This document shows positions 23,721 to 32,244 of a DNA stretch of 49,468 bases, piece after piece; position 1 is the first letter of the stretch, and every line of letters starts with the position of its first letter. Location: positions 1 to 49,468 of the IMG/VR virus record IMGVR_UViG_3300045885_000151. One strand, written 5' to 3'. Under the pieces are notes generated by a model that made no database searches, was not told where the DNA came from, and worked only from the letters and a program-made list of their open reading frames with translations. This stretch comes from a virus. The position numbers were made by a program, and so were the translations under genes.

Positions 23721-23930
23721 ATGACGATCCCCGAACCCGTTCAGAAGGTCGTTCACTCGACAGTCGATGGGCTCAAGCAGAACCCGTCTTGTCTTGGCGC
23801 TGTTGTTCTGGCCGGGCTCTTTGCGTTTTTGACCTACCTGGCTCTCCAACGTGAAGCCGAGAGATCCCAGGCGCGGCTCGAAACGACAGTGCGTTTGCTG
23901 ACCCAATGCATGGAGGAGCGGGCGCAGTGA
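23721..23930 (+). CDS. Small membrane protein, holin or i-spanin candidate
   Basis: A 69-residue protein with one membrane segment (about 24-42, CLGAVVLAGLFAFLTYLAL), followed by a charged helix (QREAERSQARLETTVRLLTQ). This order fits a short inner-membrane spanin subunit or a single-span holin. It opens a run of small membrane and lipoprotein genes (23721-24835). TGAGGAGGCT gives a strong ribosome site, and the stop is immediately followed by the next ATG. Confidence 0.65.
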   Translation: MTIPEPVQKVVHSTVDGLKQNPSCLGAVVLAGLFAFLTYLALQREAERSQARLETTVRLLTQCMEERAQ

Positions 23931-24326
23931 ATGTGGCTGATCATGTTCATCTTGGCGTCGGGCCAGCCGCATTGCGACAGTTGGTTCGAGCGATTTTTCC
24001 TGGTCGAGTGCGCGACCTATTCGAGGGAGCAGCGTGTCCATGAGCCACGGCGGCCGGCGGTCCGGAGCGATGACGACACTGACGATCCCGGTGAGGGTTC
24101 CGGTGGAGACGGCGATGGCGGTGCAGGGGGCGATCCGCCATCTGGAGGCGGAAGCAAACCGCCCGGTGACGGCAACGGTGTGTCGCATCCCCCAACTGAC
24201 GGAGGTGGAGAGACTCCATCGCCGCCAACGGATGCGGGCGACAAAAACAAAGGGCACGGCAACGACCCGAACAAGAACGACCGCGACAACCCAGGCCGCG
24301 GCAAAGGCAAGGGAAGGAATCGCTGA
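23931..24326 (+). CDS. Low-complexity Gly/Asp/Pro-rich protein, 131 aa
   Basis: A short hydrophobic start (MWLIMFILASG) is followed by a cysteine-containing stretch (HCDSWFERFFLVEC), then about 75 residues dominated by D, G, P and S, and a basic Lys/Gly/Asn-rich end (GRGKGKGRNR). The hydrophobic start could be a membrane anchor or weak signal peptide, with the disordered tail outside. The same DNA also has a 98-codon frame (24034-24330) in another phase; I prefer this one because it starts directly at the previous stop and its end leads into the next gene. Role unknown. Confidence 0.5.
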   Translation: MWLIMFILASGQPHCDSWFERFFLVECATYSREQRVHEPRRPAVRSDDDTDDPGEGSGGDGDGGAGGDPPSGGGSKPPGDGNGVSHPPTDGGGETPSPPTDAGDKNKGHGNDPNKNDRDNPGRGKGKGRNR

Positions 24327-24515
24327 ATGAGAGCGATGCTGTTGATGTCGGTTTTCCTGTCCGGTTGCAGCGTGAGCTGGGGCCGGGATCCGCCGCCGCC
24401 GGACCCGACCGTGCGGCTATGTCTCGCTCAGCGCGAGATCACACTACGCCGCGGCGAGGTGCTGCGGACGGTCGAGCTTCAGCCATGCGTGCCGGCGCTC
24501 GGCGAGTTCCGATAG
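24327..24515 (+). CDS. Small lipoprotein, o-spanin (Rz1-like) candidate
   Basis: A 62-residue protein with a short signal sequence MRAMLLMSVFLSGCS. LSGC (11-14) is a lipobox, so the protein is probably cleaved and lipidated at Cys14. The mature part is short and has the run PPPPDP, as in proline-rich Rz1-type outer-membrane spanins. It lies beside two or three small membrane proteins, fitting a lysis set. The start directly follows the previous stop; GGGAAGGAA is upstream. Confidence 0.68.
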   Translation: MRAMLLMSVFLSGCSVSWGRDPPPPDPTVRLCLAQREITLRRGEVLRTVELQPCVPALGEFR

Positions 24516-24524
24516 GAGGAACCT

Positions 24525-24719
24525 ATGTTGACCAGTCTCATCACGATCCTCGTCATTGCCGTGATCGTCGGCCTCATTTGGTGGGTGTGTGATTTCTTGC
24601 CGGTGCCGGAGCCGTTGAATCGCCTCGTCAAGATCCTGGCGATCGTCATCGGCGCGATCGCGATCATCTACGCATTGCTCGGTCTGGTCGGCGCCGTGCC
24701 GCCGCTAGCGATACGATGA
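24525..24719 (+). CDS. Two-span membrane protein, holin candidate
   Basis: A 64-residue protein made of two membrane helices: about 4-21 (SLITILVIAVIVGLIWWV) and about 36-60 (KILAIVIGAIAIIYALLGLV), joined by a short loop with PVPEP. It resembles the small Thivi_2564-like membrane proteins. In this setting, between an Rz1-like lipoprotein and another small membrane protein, it is a good holin candidate. TAGGAGGAACCT precedes the ATG. The stop overlaps the next start. Confidence 0.68.
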   Translation: MLTSLITILVIAVIVGLIWWVCDFLPVPEPLNRLVKILAIVIGAIAIIYALLGLVGAVPPLAIR

Positions 24720-24835
24720 CCGACGATCGGCCAGGCCCGCACCGCGAATTCTGGATCGGCCTCGGCTGGGCGCTCTTGATCATCTGCGGGACTGTGCTGT
24801 TGATTGCGGCCGGATTTGAAATCTGGGGCTGGTGA
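24716..24835 (+). CDS. 39-residue single-span membrane protein
   Basis: The ATG overlaps the stop of the previous gene (ATGA). The product starts MTDDRPGPHREFWIGLGWAL. A hydrophilic acidic head of about 12 residues precedes one membrane helix (FWIGLGWALLIICGTVLLIA) and a short end with two tryptophans. It could be an antiholin or a second holin working with the preceding protein. No family recognised. Confidence 0.55.
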   Translation: MTDDRPGPHREFWIGLGWALLIICGTVLLIAAGFEIWGW

Positions 24836-24852
24836 GCCCGAAGGAGAGAACG

Positions 24853-25311
24853 ATGATCCACTCAGGTCTGATGCTCGAAAAGGGCCAGGACGGCACTGGC
24901 AACACCGGCGACTACGCTGGCTACGATATCCGCGTGAAGGGCGACGGCCGCGTCGAAGCGATCGACGGTCAGGGGCGCGCGTCCATGCACCGCAATGTCG
25001 TCGACGCGAAGCTGTGGCTCGACAATCCGCCGCCGCCAGCGCCGGTGCTCACCAGCATCGACCCGACGTCGGCCGAGATCGGCGGCGCCGATGTCACGCT
25101 TACCTGCACCGGGTCCGGCTTCACCGAGGAATCGGTGATCGTCTTCAACGGCTCGGCGGAACCGACGACCTTTGTGTCCGACACAGAGCTGACGACGATC
25201 GTGAAGCCGTCGACGGCGAGTATCGTCATCACTGTTCCGGTCGCGGTTTACCAAGACAGCGGCCGCAGCGGCGATCAGATGTTCAGCTTCACCGAGGCTG
25301 CCGAAGAATGA
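24853..25311 (+). CDS. Protein with IPT/TIG Ig-like domain, 152 aa
   Basis: Residues 1-55 are an unknown N-terminal part (MIHSGLMLEKGQDGTGNTGD onward). After a short Pro-rich linker (NPPPPAP), residues about 65-140 form an IPT/TIG Ig-like fold: PVLTSIDPTSAEIGGADVTL, GSGFTEESVIVFNG, then DTELTTIV and IVITVPV. Phages often use such domains for weak surface binding on capsid or tail. I start at 24853 because AAGGAGAGAACG sits just upstream. The stop overlaps the next ATG. Confidence 0.75.
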   Translation: MIHSGLMLEKGQDGTGNTGDYAGYDIRVKGDGRVEAIDGQGRASMHRNVVDAKLWLDNPPPPAPVLTSIDPTSAEIGGADVTLTCTGSGFTEESVIVFNGSAEPTTFVSDTELTTIVKPSTASIVITVPVAVYQDSGRSGDQMFSFTEAAEE

Positions 25312-25565
25312 TCACCTACGGCGACGTCAAAAGCAGCCCGCATGGATGGATGGACGCAATGCCCAACGCAAATGAACCGACGCCGAATTTCGAGCTGGCG
25401 CTCGCCGAGCTGATCGACGGCTATCGCGGCAAGATCTCAAGGGAGGAGCTGTTCGATGCTCTACAAGCGCAGAGGGACAGGAACGAAGACTGGCCGGACG
25501 TCGCCGGCGAAACCGACCCCACCCAAGCCGAAGCCGAAAAGGAGACTGGCAATGGCGAAAACTGA
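25308..25565 (+). CDS. Hypothetical protein, 85 aa
   Basis: Starts MITYGDVKSSPHGWMDAMPN. The core (FELALAELIDGYRGKISREE, then LFDALQAQRDR) is two helices and the C-terminus is acidic (ETDPTQAEAEKE). ATGA overlap with the previous gene supports this start, although the internal Met codons at positions 15 and 18 are possible. Position before the terminase is where a small terminase subunit might be, but the sequence gives no proof. Confidence 0.55.
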   Translation: MITYGDVKSSPHGWMDAMPNANEPTPNFELALAELIDGYRGKISREELFDALQAQRDRNEDWPDVAGETDPTQAEAEKETGNGEN

Positions 25566-25764
25566 AACAGCAACCAAGACCGAGGCGCCGAAGAAGGCGC
25601 CTGACACCGCATCGGACGAAGACGTCGCCAAGGCGGTCGAAGGCGCCGTGAAGGGGCTCAAGGGCAAGGCCGATCGCACCCAGGTCGTCGCCGCTCTTCG
25701 CACGGCGGCTGATCTGCTCAGCCGCGACGATAGCTGGCTGCCTGGCGCCGATGACGCGGCCTAA
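25552..25764 (+). CDS. Hypothetical protein, 70 aa
   Basis: Starts MAKTETATKTEAPKKAPDTA, a Lys/Thr/Ala-rich flexible head. A helical domain follows (EDVAKAVEGAVKGLKGKADR, then AALRTAADLLSRD). AAAAGGAGACTGGC precedes the ATG, and the end overlaps the terminase gene by 14 bases. The tight link with terminase suggests a packaging or assembly accessory. It is short for a small terminase subunit. Confidence 0.6.
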   Translation: MAKTETATKTEAPKKAPDTASDEDVAKAVEGAVKGLKGKADRTQVVAALRTAADLLSRDDSWLPGADDAA

Positions 25765-27313
25765 CCCGCGCTACCTGCGCGCACTCCTTCGCCGTCGAGC
25801 GGCGCTCGCGGCGAAGGATGATTTGCTGTCCTTCGCCCAGTTCATGATGCCGGATCCGGCGGCGCCCGACGACGTCTCTCGATCGCAGTACGTCACCGCC
25901 AAGCACCACCGCGCGATCGCCGCTGCGCTCGAACAGGTCGAGGCCGGCAAGATCAAGCGCCTGATCATCAACGTGCCGCCGAGGCATGGCAAAAGCCAGC
26001 TCTCGTCGCGGCTGTTCCCCGCCTGGTTCCTCGGCCGGCATCCGTCCGAGTCGATCATCCTGGCGACCTATTCCGACAAGCTGTCCTGGGACTTCGGTCG
26101 CGAGGTCCGGCAGTTCGTCGAGGATCCTGTTTTCCAGCAAGTCTTCCCTGGCGTGCCTCTTGTCACTGCGTCGGTCGACCGCATCGAGACCGAGCAGCAG
26201 GGCAAGATCTTCTTCGTCGGGAGAGGGTCGGCGATCACCGGACGAGGCGCACTTGGTCTGGTGATCGACGATCCCATCAAGGACCGCGTCGAGGCTGACA
26301 GCCTGGTGACGCGCAACAAGCTTTGGGCCTGGTTCAACCAGGTCGCAAAGACCAGGCTGCTGTCGAGCGTCGGCTGGATCGTCATCATCCAGACGCGCTG
26401 GCACGAGGACGACCTCGTCGGCCGCCTGACGGATCCGCGCAATCCGGATTACTCCCCTGTCGAGGGGCCGAAGTGGCGGATCATCGACCTTCCCGCCTTG
26501 TCTCTCGGAGTTGGAGATCCGTTGGGCAGGAAGGAGGGGGAGGCGCTCTGGCCGGAGCGTTTCCCGGTGACCTACCTGGAAGAGATGCGTGCCGCCGATC
26601 CCCGCGGTTTTCAGGCACTGTATCAAGGCTCTCCGACGCCGGAAAAGGGAAACTTCTTTCCGGCCGAGGGGATCCGCACCTACACCCGCAACGAGCGTCC
26701 GCCACTCGATCGCCTGCGCTTCTTCGCTGCGAGCGATCACGCCGTGTCGCTGCACCAGGACCGCGACAAGACGTGTTGCCTGGTGGTCGGCATCGACGAG
26801 GATCAGAACCTCTGGGTGATGGAGGACATCGTCTGGGGCAACTACCCGACCAACCGGGTGGTCGAGCTGATGATCGACCTGGTGATCAAATACAAGCCGC
26901 AGCTCTGGTGGGCCGAGCGCGGCCACATCTCGAAGAGCATAGGTCCGTTCTGGCGCAAGCGCATGATGGAGCGCAACACCTTCTGCTCGGTGTTCGAGGT
27001 GACGCCGATCGCCGACAAGAAGGCCCGCGCGCAGTCGATCATGGCGCGGCTCGCCATGGGCCTGGTCTACTTCCCGGCACACGCGCCCTGGTGGATGCAG
27101 GCCCGCCAGGAGCTGCTGCAATTCCCGTTCGGCGTCCACGACGACTTCGTCGACGCGCTGTCATGGATCGGCTACGGATTGAACCTGCATATGCCGCCGC
27201 GCACGAAGAAGCCGGAGAAGCCGGAACCGAGGAGCGGCACGCTGGCCTGGGTCAAAGCTTCGTCGGAGCGCGAGCGCAAGGCGAAAAACGCCGCTACGAA
27301 TCAGGGGTGGTAG
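25751..27313 (+). CDS. terL: Terminase large subunit
   Basis: A 520-residue DNA-packaging motor. ATPase: Walker A PPRHGKS (76-82), Walker B LVIDDP (170-175), and QTRWHEDDL (214-222) of the coupling region. Nuclease: ASD with D329, WAER with E389, and HDDFVDALSW with D464, D465 and D468, the RNase H-like acidic set that cuts concatemers. The C-terminus is basic and Lys/Pro-rich. It acts at the portal to pump genome DNA into the prohead. It overlaps the preceding gene; the next gene follows immediately at 27314. I cannot tell the packaging mode (cos, headful or terminal repeat) from sequence alone. Confidence 0.95.
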   Translation: MTRPNPRYLRALLRRRAALAAKDDLLSFAQFMMPDPAAPDDVSRSQYVTAKHHRAIAAALEQVEAGKIKRLIINVPPRHGKSQLSSRLFPAWFLGRHPSESIILATYSDKLSWDFGREVRQFVEDPVFQQVFPGVPLVTASVDRIETEQQGKIFFVGRGSAITGRGALGLVIDDPIKDRVEADSLVTRNKLWAWFNQVAKTRLLSSVGWIVIIQTRWHEDDLVGRLTDPRNPDYSPVEGPKWRIIDLPALSLGVGDPLGRKEGEALWPERFPVTYLEEMRAADPRGFQALYQGSPTPEKGNFFPAEGIRTYTRNERPPLDRLRFFAASDHAVSLHQDRDKTCCLVVGIDEDQNLWVMEDIVWGNYPTNRVVELMIDLVIKYKPQLWWAERGHISKSIGPFWRKRMMERNTFCSVFEVTPIADKKARAQSIMARLAMGLVYFPAHAPWWMQARQELLQFPFGVHDDFVDALSWIGYGLNLHMPPRTKKPEKPEPRSGTLAWVKASSERERKAKNAATNQGW

Positions 27314-27526
27314 ATGGCTGACGAGTACGACTACAGCATCCACCGCAATCCCGACGCGCAAGCGTGGGTGAAGTTTTTCCGCGAGTGTAATCCGGACTGC
27401 AACGTGCCGGATGACGTGATGCTCGGCTGGTTTGCCAACGCGATGATGGCGATGCACGATCACATCAAGGGCGGCCCGTTCGTGCTGCCGGACGGCTCTG
27501 CGGTCTTCGTGGCCACTGTGGGGTGA
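27314..27526 (+). CDS. Hypothetical protein, 70 aa
   Basis: Starts MADEYDYSIHRNPDAQAWVK. The central segment DDVMLGWFANAMMAMHDHIKG looks like a conserved amphipathic helix, and I have the impression of similar small proteins next to terminases in related phages. It starts right after the terminase stop and ends four bases before the portal gene. It may help packaging or head assembly; no direct evidence. Confidence 0.65.
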   Translation: MADEYDYSIHRNPDAQAWVKFFRECNPDCNVPDDVMLGWFANAMMAMHDHIKGGPFVLPDGSAVFVATVG

Positions 27527-27529
27527 GAC

Positions 27530-29989
27530 ATGGCGATTCCTCCGTTTGTTCCGCCTGAAGACGACCCTCTGGCGCCGCCTCCGCTCGACCCTGTCCTGGC
27601 GCCGCCCGCGACGCCGATCGGCGAGCCGGTGATCGACCGCGAGACGCCGGAGCCCGACGAGAAGCGCAAGAAGCTGGTCGACGCCATGACCACCATGGTC
27701 AAGCAGGCGAAGACGTTCTGGGATAAGCCGTTCAAGCAGATGGAGCGCGACCAGCGTTTCGTCGCCGGCCAGCAGTGGAACGAGGATCCGAAGATCTCGG
27801 TCTACAACGACGCGCTGATCAGCGACGAGCTGTACGTCGCCAACATCACCTTGCAGCACGTCCAAAAGCGGGTCGCCTCGACCTATGCCAAGAACCCGAA
27901 GGCGGTCTGCCGGCGCCGTCCGCGGATCCTGTCGACGGTCTGGGACGGCACCATGGAGAGCCTGGCCAAGTCGCAGGCACTGATCCAGCAGGCGCAGCAA
28001 GCCATGATGACGTCGGCTATGGGCCTCATGGGCGGCCTCGGGATGCCGGGGCTGCCTGGTATGGCCCCGCCGCCTGGAATGCCTCCAGCGGGCTCCCCTG
28101 GCCCCGCAGCGCAGGATCCAAATGCGACCAACGGAATGGCAGCCAAGGGAATGCCTCACCCTGGCGACACCCAAGGCGGCTCGCCAGGTGCGCCCGGTCC
28201 GGAAGCGGCGCCTGGTGGCGGCATCCCGCCGCCGCCTATGCCGATGATGCCTGACATGGCCGCGCTGGAGGAAGCGCAGGCGATTGTCCAGGACGCGCAA
28301 TCCGTGAAGCAGCAGCTCACGATCCTCAACAAGATCGCGCGCACCCTGGAGATCCTCTACGAGTACGAGATCGGCGAGCAGCAGCAGCCGTTCAAGTCGA
28401 TGATGAAGATGACGGTGAGGCGGGCGTCGACATCGGGCGTCGGCTGGGTGCGCGTCGGCTTCCAGCGGCTGATGAAATCGAATCCGGACATCGACAGCCG
28501 CATCATCGACATCCAGCAGCAGCTCGACCTGGTCGAGCGCATCTCGGCCGACATCGCCGACAACGAGATCGACGCCGACAGCGCCAGCGCCGAGCAGCTC
28601 CGTCTCACGCTGGCTGACCTCACGAAAGAGCGCGACGTCGTCGCGCGCGAGGGTCTGCTGTTCTCCTGGCCGAAGTCGACGGCGATCATCCCCGACCCCG
28701 GCTGCATCCAGCTCCGTGACTTCCTCGGCTGCGATTGGGTCGCCGAGGAGTTCATCCTGTCGGTCAACGAGATCCAGGAGATCTACAAGGTCGACGTGTC
28801 GAAGAGCCACACAGCCTATGACCGGCTAGACGCTGGAACCGACTACGAGCGGGCTCGTGCGCAGTGGGCGCGCGGCGGCGAAACCGACGAAGCGATCGAC
28901 GCCAGCGACACCGACAACTGCGTCGTGTGGGAGCTGTACAACAAGAAGGATGGGTTGGTTTACGCGATCTGCGACGGTTATCCGGACTTCCTCGGCGAGC
29001 CGGCCTCGCCGGAATTCTACACCGATCGCTTTTGGCCGTGGTTCCTGGTCGCCTTCAACGAGGTCGACGGCCGCGTCTACCCGCTCAGCGACGTGCAGCT
29101 CATCCGCCCGATGCAGCGCGAGCTGAACCGTGCGAGGCAGGGGCTGCGCGAGCACCGCATCGCCAATCGTCCGAAGACGGTCTACGCCGAGGGCACGCTC
29201 AGCGAGGATGACCTCGATGCGTTCAAGAACCATCCGGTCAATGCGCTGATCGGCGTCTCCGGCCTCCAGCCCGGCACCGACATCAACACCGTTGTCCAAG
29301 CCTTGAAGGGGGCGCCGGTCGATCCGAACCTGTACGAGGTCAACCCGATCTTCCAGGATCTCCAGCGCGCTGTAGGGGTCCAGGAGGCCGATCTAGGAGG
29401 CACCAGCGGTGACACCGCGACAGAAACGTCGATCGCTGCGTCGGCTAAGGCGAGCGCAACTGGTTCGGCAGTCGACGATCTCGACGAGACGCTTACAGCG
29501 ATTGCTCGCGTCTCTGGTCAGATCCTCCTGCTCAACGTTTCCGAAGACATCGTCAAATCCATCGTCGGACCCGGCGCCATCTGGCCCACCCTCACCCGAG
29601 CCGAAGTCGCCCGAGATCTCTACCTAGAGATCGTCGCCGGCAGCTCGGGCAAGCCGAACCAGGCGATGGAGTTGCAGAACTTCCAGACGCTGGCGCCGAT
29701 CCTCATGCAGATCCCCGGCATCAAGCCCGGCTTCGTCGCCAAGCAGGCGATCAGCAGGCTCGACGACAAGATCGACGTCGATGAAGCGGTCGCGGACGGG
29801 CTGCCCTCGATCACCGCGATGAACGCCGGCAAGGTGCCTGGGATGCCCGGCCAGGGGGATCCAAATGCGCAGGGTCCGCAAGGATCCATGAACGCGCCGG
29901 CGGCGCCGTCGCCGGACAGTCAGGCGCCCGGCGCACCTCCTGCTCAGCCGGAGCCGCCGAGCCCGAGCCCGAGCACGAGGTTGCAGTAA
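27530..29989 (+). CDS. Portal protein
   Basis: An 819-residue protein. Size, position between terminase and scaffold/capsid, and segments such as QMERDQRFVAGQQWNED, LYVANITLQHVQKRVASTYA and RQGLREHRIANRPKTVY fit a large P22/podovirus-type portal. It forms the ring at the head vertex through which DNA passes. Residues about 160-242 are an unusual insert rich in Met, Gly and Pro (GLGMPGLPGMAPPPGMPPAG and more). The C-terminus is also Pro/Gln-rich and probably disordered. It is expressed in the packaging/head operon. Confidence 0.85.
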   Translation: MAIPPFVPPEDDPLAPPPLDPVLAPPATPIGEPVIDRETPEPDEKRKKLVDAMTTMVKQAKTFWDKPFKQMERDQRFVAGQQWNEDPKISVYNDALISDELYVANITLQHVQKRVASTYAKNPKAVCRRRPRILSTVWDGTMESLAKSQALIQQAQQAMMTSAMGLMGGLGMPGLPGMAPPPGMPPAGSPGPAAQDPNATNGMAAKGMPHPGDTQGGSPGAPGPEAAPGGGIPPPPMPMMPDMAALEEAQAIVQDAQSVKQQLTILNKIARTLEILYEYEIGEQQQPFKSMMKMTVRRASTSGVGWVRVGFQRLMKSNPDIDSRIIDIQQQLDLVERISADIADNEIDADSASAEQLRLTLADLTKERDVVAREGLLFSWPKSTAIIPDPGCIQLRDFLGCDWVAEEFILSVNEIQEIYKVDVSKSHTAYDRLDAGTDYERARAQWARGGETDEAIDASDTDNCVVWELYNKKDGLVYAICDGYPDFLGEPASPEFYTDRFWPWFLVAFNEVDGRVYPLSDVQLIRPMQRELNRARQGLREHRIANRPKTVYAEGTLSEDDLDAFKNHPVNALIGVSGLQPGTDINTVVQALKGAPVDPNLYEVNPIFQDLQRAVGVQEADLGGTSGDTATETSIAASAKASATGSAVDDLDETLTAIARVSGQILLLNVSEDIVKSIVGPGAIWPTLTRAEVARDLYLEIVAGSSGKPNQAMELQNFQTLAPILMQIPGIKPGFVAKQAISRLDDKIDVDEAVADGLPSITAMNAGKVPGMPGQGDPNAQGPQGSMNAPAAPSPDSQAPGAPPAQPEPPSPSPSTRLQ

Positions 29990-30041
29990 CTAAATCTTGG
30001 GGTTATGAATTCGCCGACCCACGAGATGCGGCACATCTTAG

Positions 30042-31097
30042 ATGGCGGACTTTGAGGGAAGTGACGGCGCGGCGAACGCGGATGCTGAAAGTGCATCCGT
30101 AGCTGATTCGTCATCTCCTCCGAGTCAGACGACCCCGGCGTCCGAGCCGACGTCGACCGAATCCACATCAGGGGAATCCGAATCCAAGAGCAGCCTGCTC
30201 GACGCCGTTCTCAAGGTGGTTCCGGCCACGAACGAGAAGGATGTCCTGGCCAAGCCCGAAGATCAGTCCGCTCCCCAGGACGCACAGTCGCCTGAAAGCG
30301 ATCAGGCAGACAACGAGACCGAAGCTGATGATGAGCAGGCGCCTGACGACGCCGCACCTCTCATCCGCAAGAAGATCAACAAGCTGCTGAAGGACCGCCG
30401 CGAGCTTCGACGCGAAGTCGAGACGCTGCGTCCTATCGCGGCCATTGGCGGCGAGCTGAACGAGTTCGCGTCAGCGAATGACCTGTCCGGTGAAGACGTA
30501 GCCAACGTTCTGCGCATCGCAGCGATGCTGCGCATGGGCGACTACGAAAACTTCTACCGGGCAGTCGGACCCTTCGTGCGCACGGCGCAGGAGTACCTGG
30601 GCGTAGTCTTGCCCAGCGATCTCGCCGGGCGTGTGCGTGCCGGCCATATGACCGAGCAGGCGGCGAGGGAGTTCGCGCGGCAGCGGTTTGATCATCAGCG
30701 CAGCCAGATCGAGCTGGAAGCCACCACCCAGGCCGCAAGCCAACAGCGGGTGATGGCGACCAGGAACGAAGTGCAGCGCGCGGTCTCGAACTTCGAATTG
30801 AGGTTGTCTGCGAGCGATCCCGATTACAGGGCGAAAGCACCCTCCGTTCGGAGAGTGGCCCAGGCAATGCTCCACGAGCGCGGCGGAACCATCGGCGGCG
30901 TACAGGATGCCCTCCAGATCACGAAGGCAGCCTACGACGAGGTGAACCGCCAGATGCGCGCGTTCCAGCCAACGCCCCGTGCAACTCGACCTGTTCCGAA
31001 CGGAGCCACGCAGACGACTTCTGCTCGCGCGGCGCCGAAGAACATGATGGAAGCAGCACTCCAAGGTTTGGAAAACGCCAGGCGAGCAGGAGGCTAA
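30042..31097 (+). CDS. Putative scaffolding protein, 351 aa
   Basis: The acidic, Ser/Thr-rich N-terminus (about 1-110) is probably disordered. Helical and coiled-coil-like sequence follows (KKINKLLKDRRELRREVETL onward), and the C-terminus is basic and Ala/Arg-rich. This composition, with a position between portal and major capsid, is typical of scaffolding proteins that shape the prohead. The 52 bases upstream contain no clear ribosome site, so translation may depend on read-through from the portal or on structure there. Confidence 0.7.
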   Translation: MADFEGSDGAANADAESASVADSSSPPSQTTPASEPTSTESTSGESESKSSLLDAVLKVVPATNEKDVLAKPEDQSAPQDAQSPESDQADNETEADDEQAPDDAAPLIRKKINKLLKDRRELRREVETLRPIAAIGGELNEFASANDLSGEDVANVLRIAAMLRMGDYENFYRAVGPFVRTAQEYLGVVLPSDLAGRVRAGHMTEQAAREFARQRFDHQRSQIELEATTQAASQQRVMATRNEVQRAVSNFELRLSASDPDYRAKAPSVRRVAQAMLHERGGTIGGVQDALQITKAAYDEVNRQMRAFQPTPRATRPVPNGATQTTSARAAPKNMMEAALQGLENARRAGG

Positions 31098-31099
31098 TT

Positions 31100-31115
31100 G
31101 GGGGAGTAAAACCCC
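31100..31115 (+). promoter_or_regulatory. Hairpin masking the ribosome site of the capsid gene
   Basis: GGGGG (31100-31104) can pair with CCCC (31112-31115). The G-run is the Shine-Dalgarno part (GGGGGAG) and the C-run touches the GTG start at 31116. The stem is short, so it would tune initiation more than block it. Its exact placement at the most expressed gene is notable. Confidence 0.45.
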
Positions 31116-32228
31116 GTGGCCTTCACAGCCGGTGAAATCACCAACATCGCCAATGCGGCGCTAGACTTCTACCTCGACAAGGGTGACGTATGGAGGCAGT
31201 CCCTCCAGGCGCGGCCGTTGTTCGACAAGATGGTCGCCAAGAAGAAGTACTTCTCGGGCGGCAAGGGTGACATCTCTGTCGCCGTGTCGGGAGCTATCGG
31301 TTCCGGCACCAATGACACGCTCAAGGGCTACACGCATGACGACACCGTCGTGTTCTACACGCCGGCCAACATCAAGCGCGCAGCTTATCCCTGGCGTGAG
31401 CATCACATCGGTTTGACCCTGACCCACACCGAATTGAAGATCGACGGCATCAGCGTTGTCGATCCCGGTTCGAACGGTGAGCGCACCTCCGAGCATTCGC
31501 GTCGCGAGATGCACGTCCTGGTCGGCCTCCTTGAGGACAAGCTGTTCGATCTCGGCGAGAACTACGCTCGTCGTTTCAACGCGCTCCTCTACGGCGACGG
31601 CGTCGCTGACGCGAAGGCTCTTGCCGGTCTCAAGCTGCTGGTTTCGGACGACCCTTCGGTCGGCCTGGTTGGCGGCATCAACCGGGCAACGGCTGGCTTC
31701 GAATGGTGGCGCAATCGTGCGTACACCGCGGCCTTCGGCGTGAAGGTCTCGGGCACTCCGGCGCTCGGCGCCTGGGGTGGCGGCGCCGTCACCTCAAACG
31801 TCGCTAATGGCGGCGCTCTGTTGCAGGTATTGCAGTCGGAGCGGCGTCAGCTCACCCGTTACGGCGGAAATCCGGATCTGTTTGTCGCCGGCAGCGCCTT
31901 CATCGGCGCCATGGAGACGGAGATCCGCGCCAACGGAAACTACACGCAGACGGGCTTCACGAAGAACCAGGACGGTTCGATGGGCACGATGCAGTTCGCC
32001 GGCACCGAGGTCATGTACGACCCGACGCTCGACGACCTGGGCCTGTCCAAGCGCGCCTACTGGATCGACACGAAGAAGATCGGACTGATGTGCATGGAGG
32101 ACGAGTGGATGCATCGGCACACGCCGGCGCGGCCCGCGGACAAGTTCATCATGTACCGCAGCATCACGAGCACCTGTCAGTTGGTCGGCAAGCAGTTCAA
32201 CAGCTCGCTGGTCATCGACATCGCCTGA
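31116..32228 (+). CDS. Major capsid protein
   Basis: A 370-residue protein beginning MAFTAGEITNIANAALDFYL. It follows the scaffold-like gene and is followed by a strong terminator, as major capsid genes usually are. It looks like an HK97-fold capsid protein: an early segment with KKKYFSGGKGDISVAVSGAI, a central part with YTPANIKRAAYPWREHHIGL, and a C-terminal domain with GNPDLFVAGSAFIGAMETEI and YWIDTKKIGLMCMEDEW. I am less sure about the subfamily. The start is GTG, with GGGGGAG upstream. Confidence 0.82.
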   Translation: MAFTAGEITNIANAALDFYLDKGDVWRQSLQARPLFDKMVAKKKYFSGGKGDISVAVSGAIGSGTNDTLKGYTHDDTVVFYTPANIKRAAYPWREHHIGLTLTHTELKIDGISVVDPGSNGERTSEHSRREMHVLVGLLEDKLFDLGENYARRFNALLYGDGVADAKALAGLKLLVSDDPSVGLVGGINRATAGFEWWRNRAYTAAFGVKVSGTPALGAWGGGAVTSNVANGGALLQVLQSERRQLTRYGGNPDLFVAGSAFIGAMETEIRANGNYTQTGFTKNQDGSMGTMQFAGTEVMYDPTLDDLGLSKRAYWIDTKKIGLMCMEDEWMHRHTPARPADKFIMYRSITSTCQLVGKQFNSSLVIDIA

Positions 32229-32244
32229 AGTACACTCCCTGACT

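Noticed and set aside
27161-28810. 549-codon minus-strand frame opposite terminase end and portal
   Set aside because: Crosses two supported genes in antisense and has the typical His/Arg/Leu/Asp-rich make-up of shadow frames.
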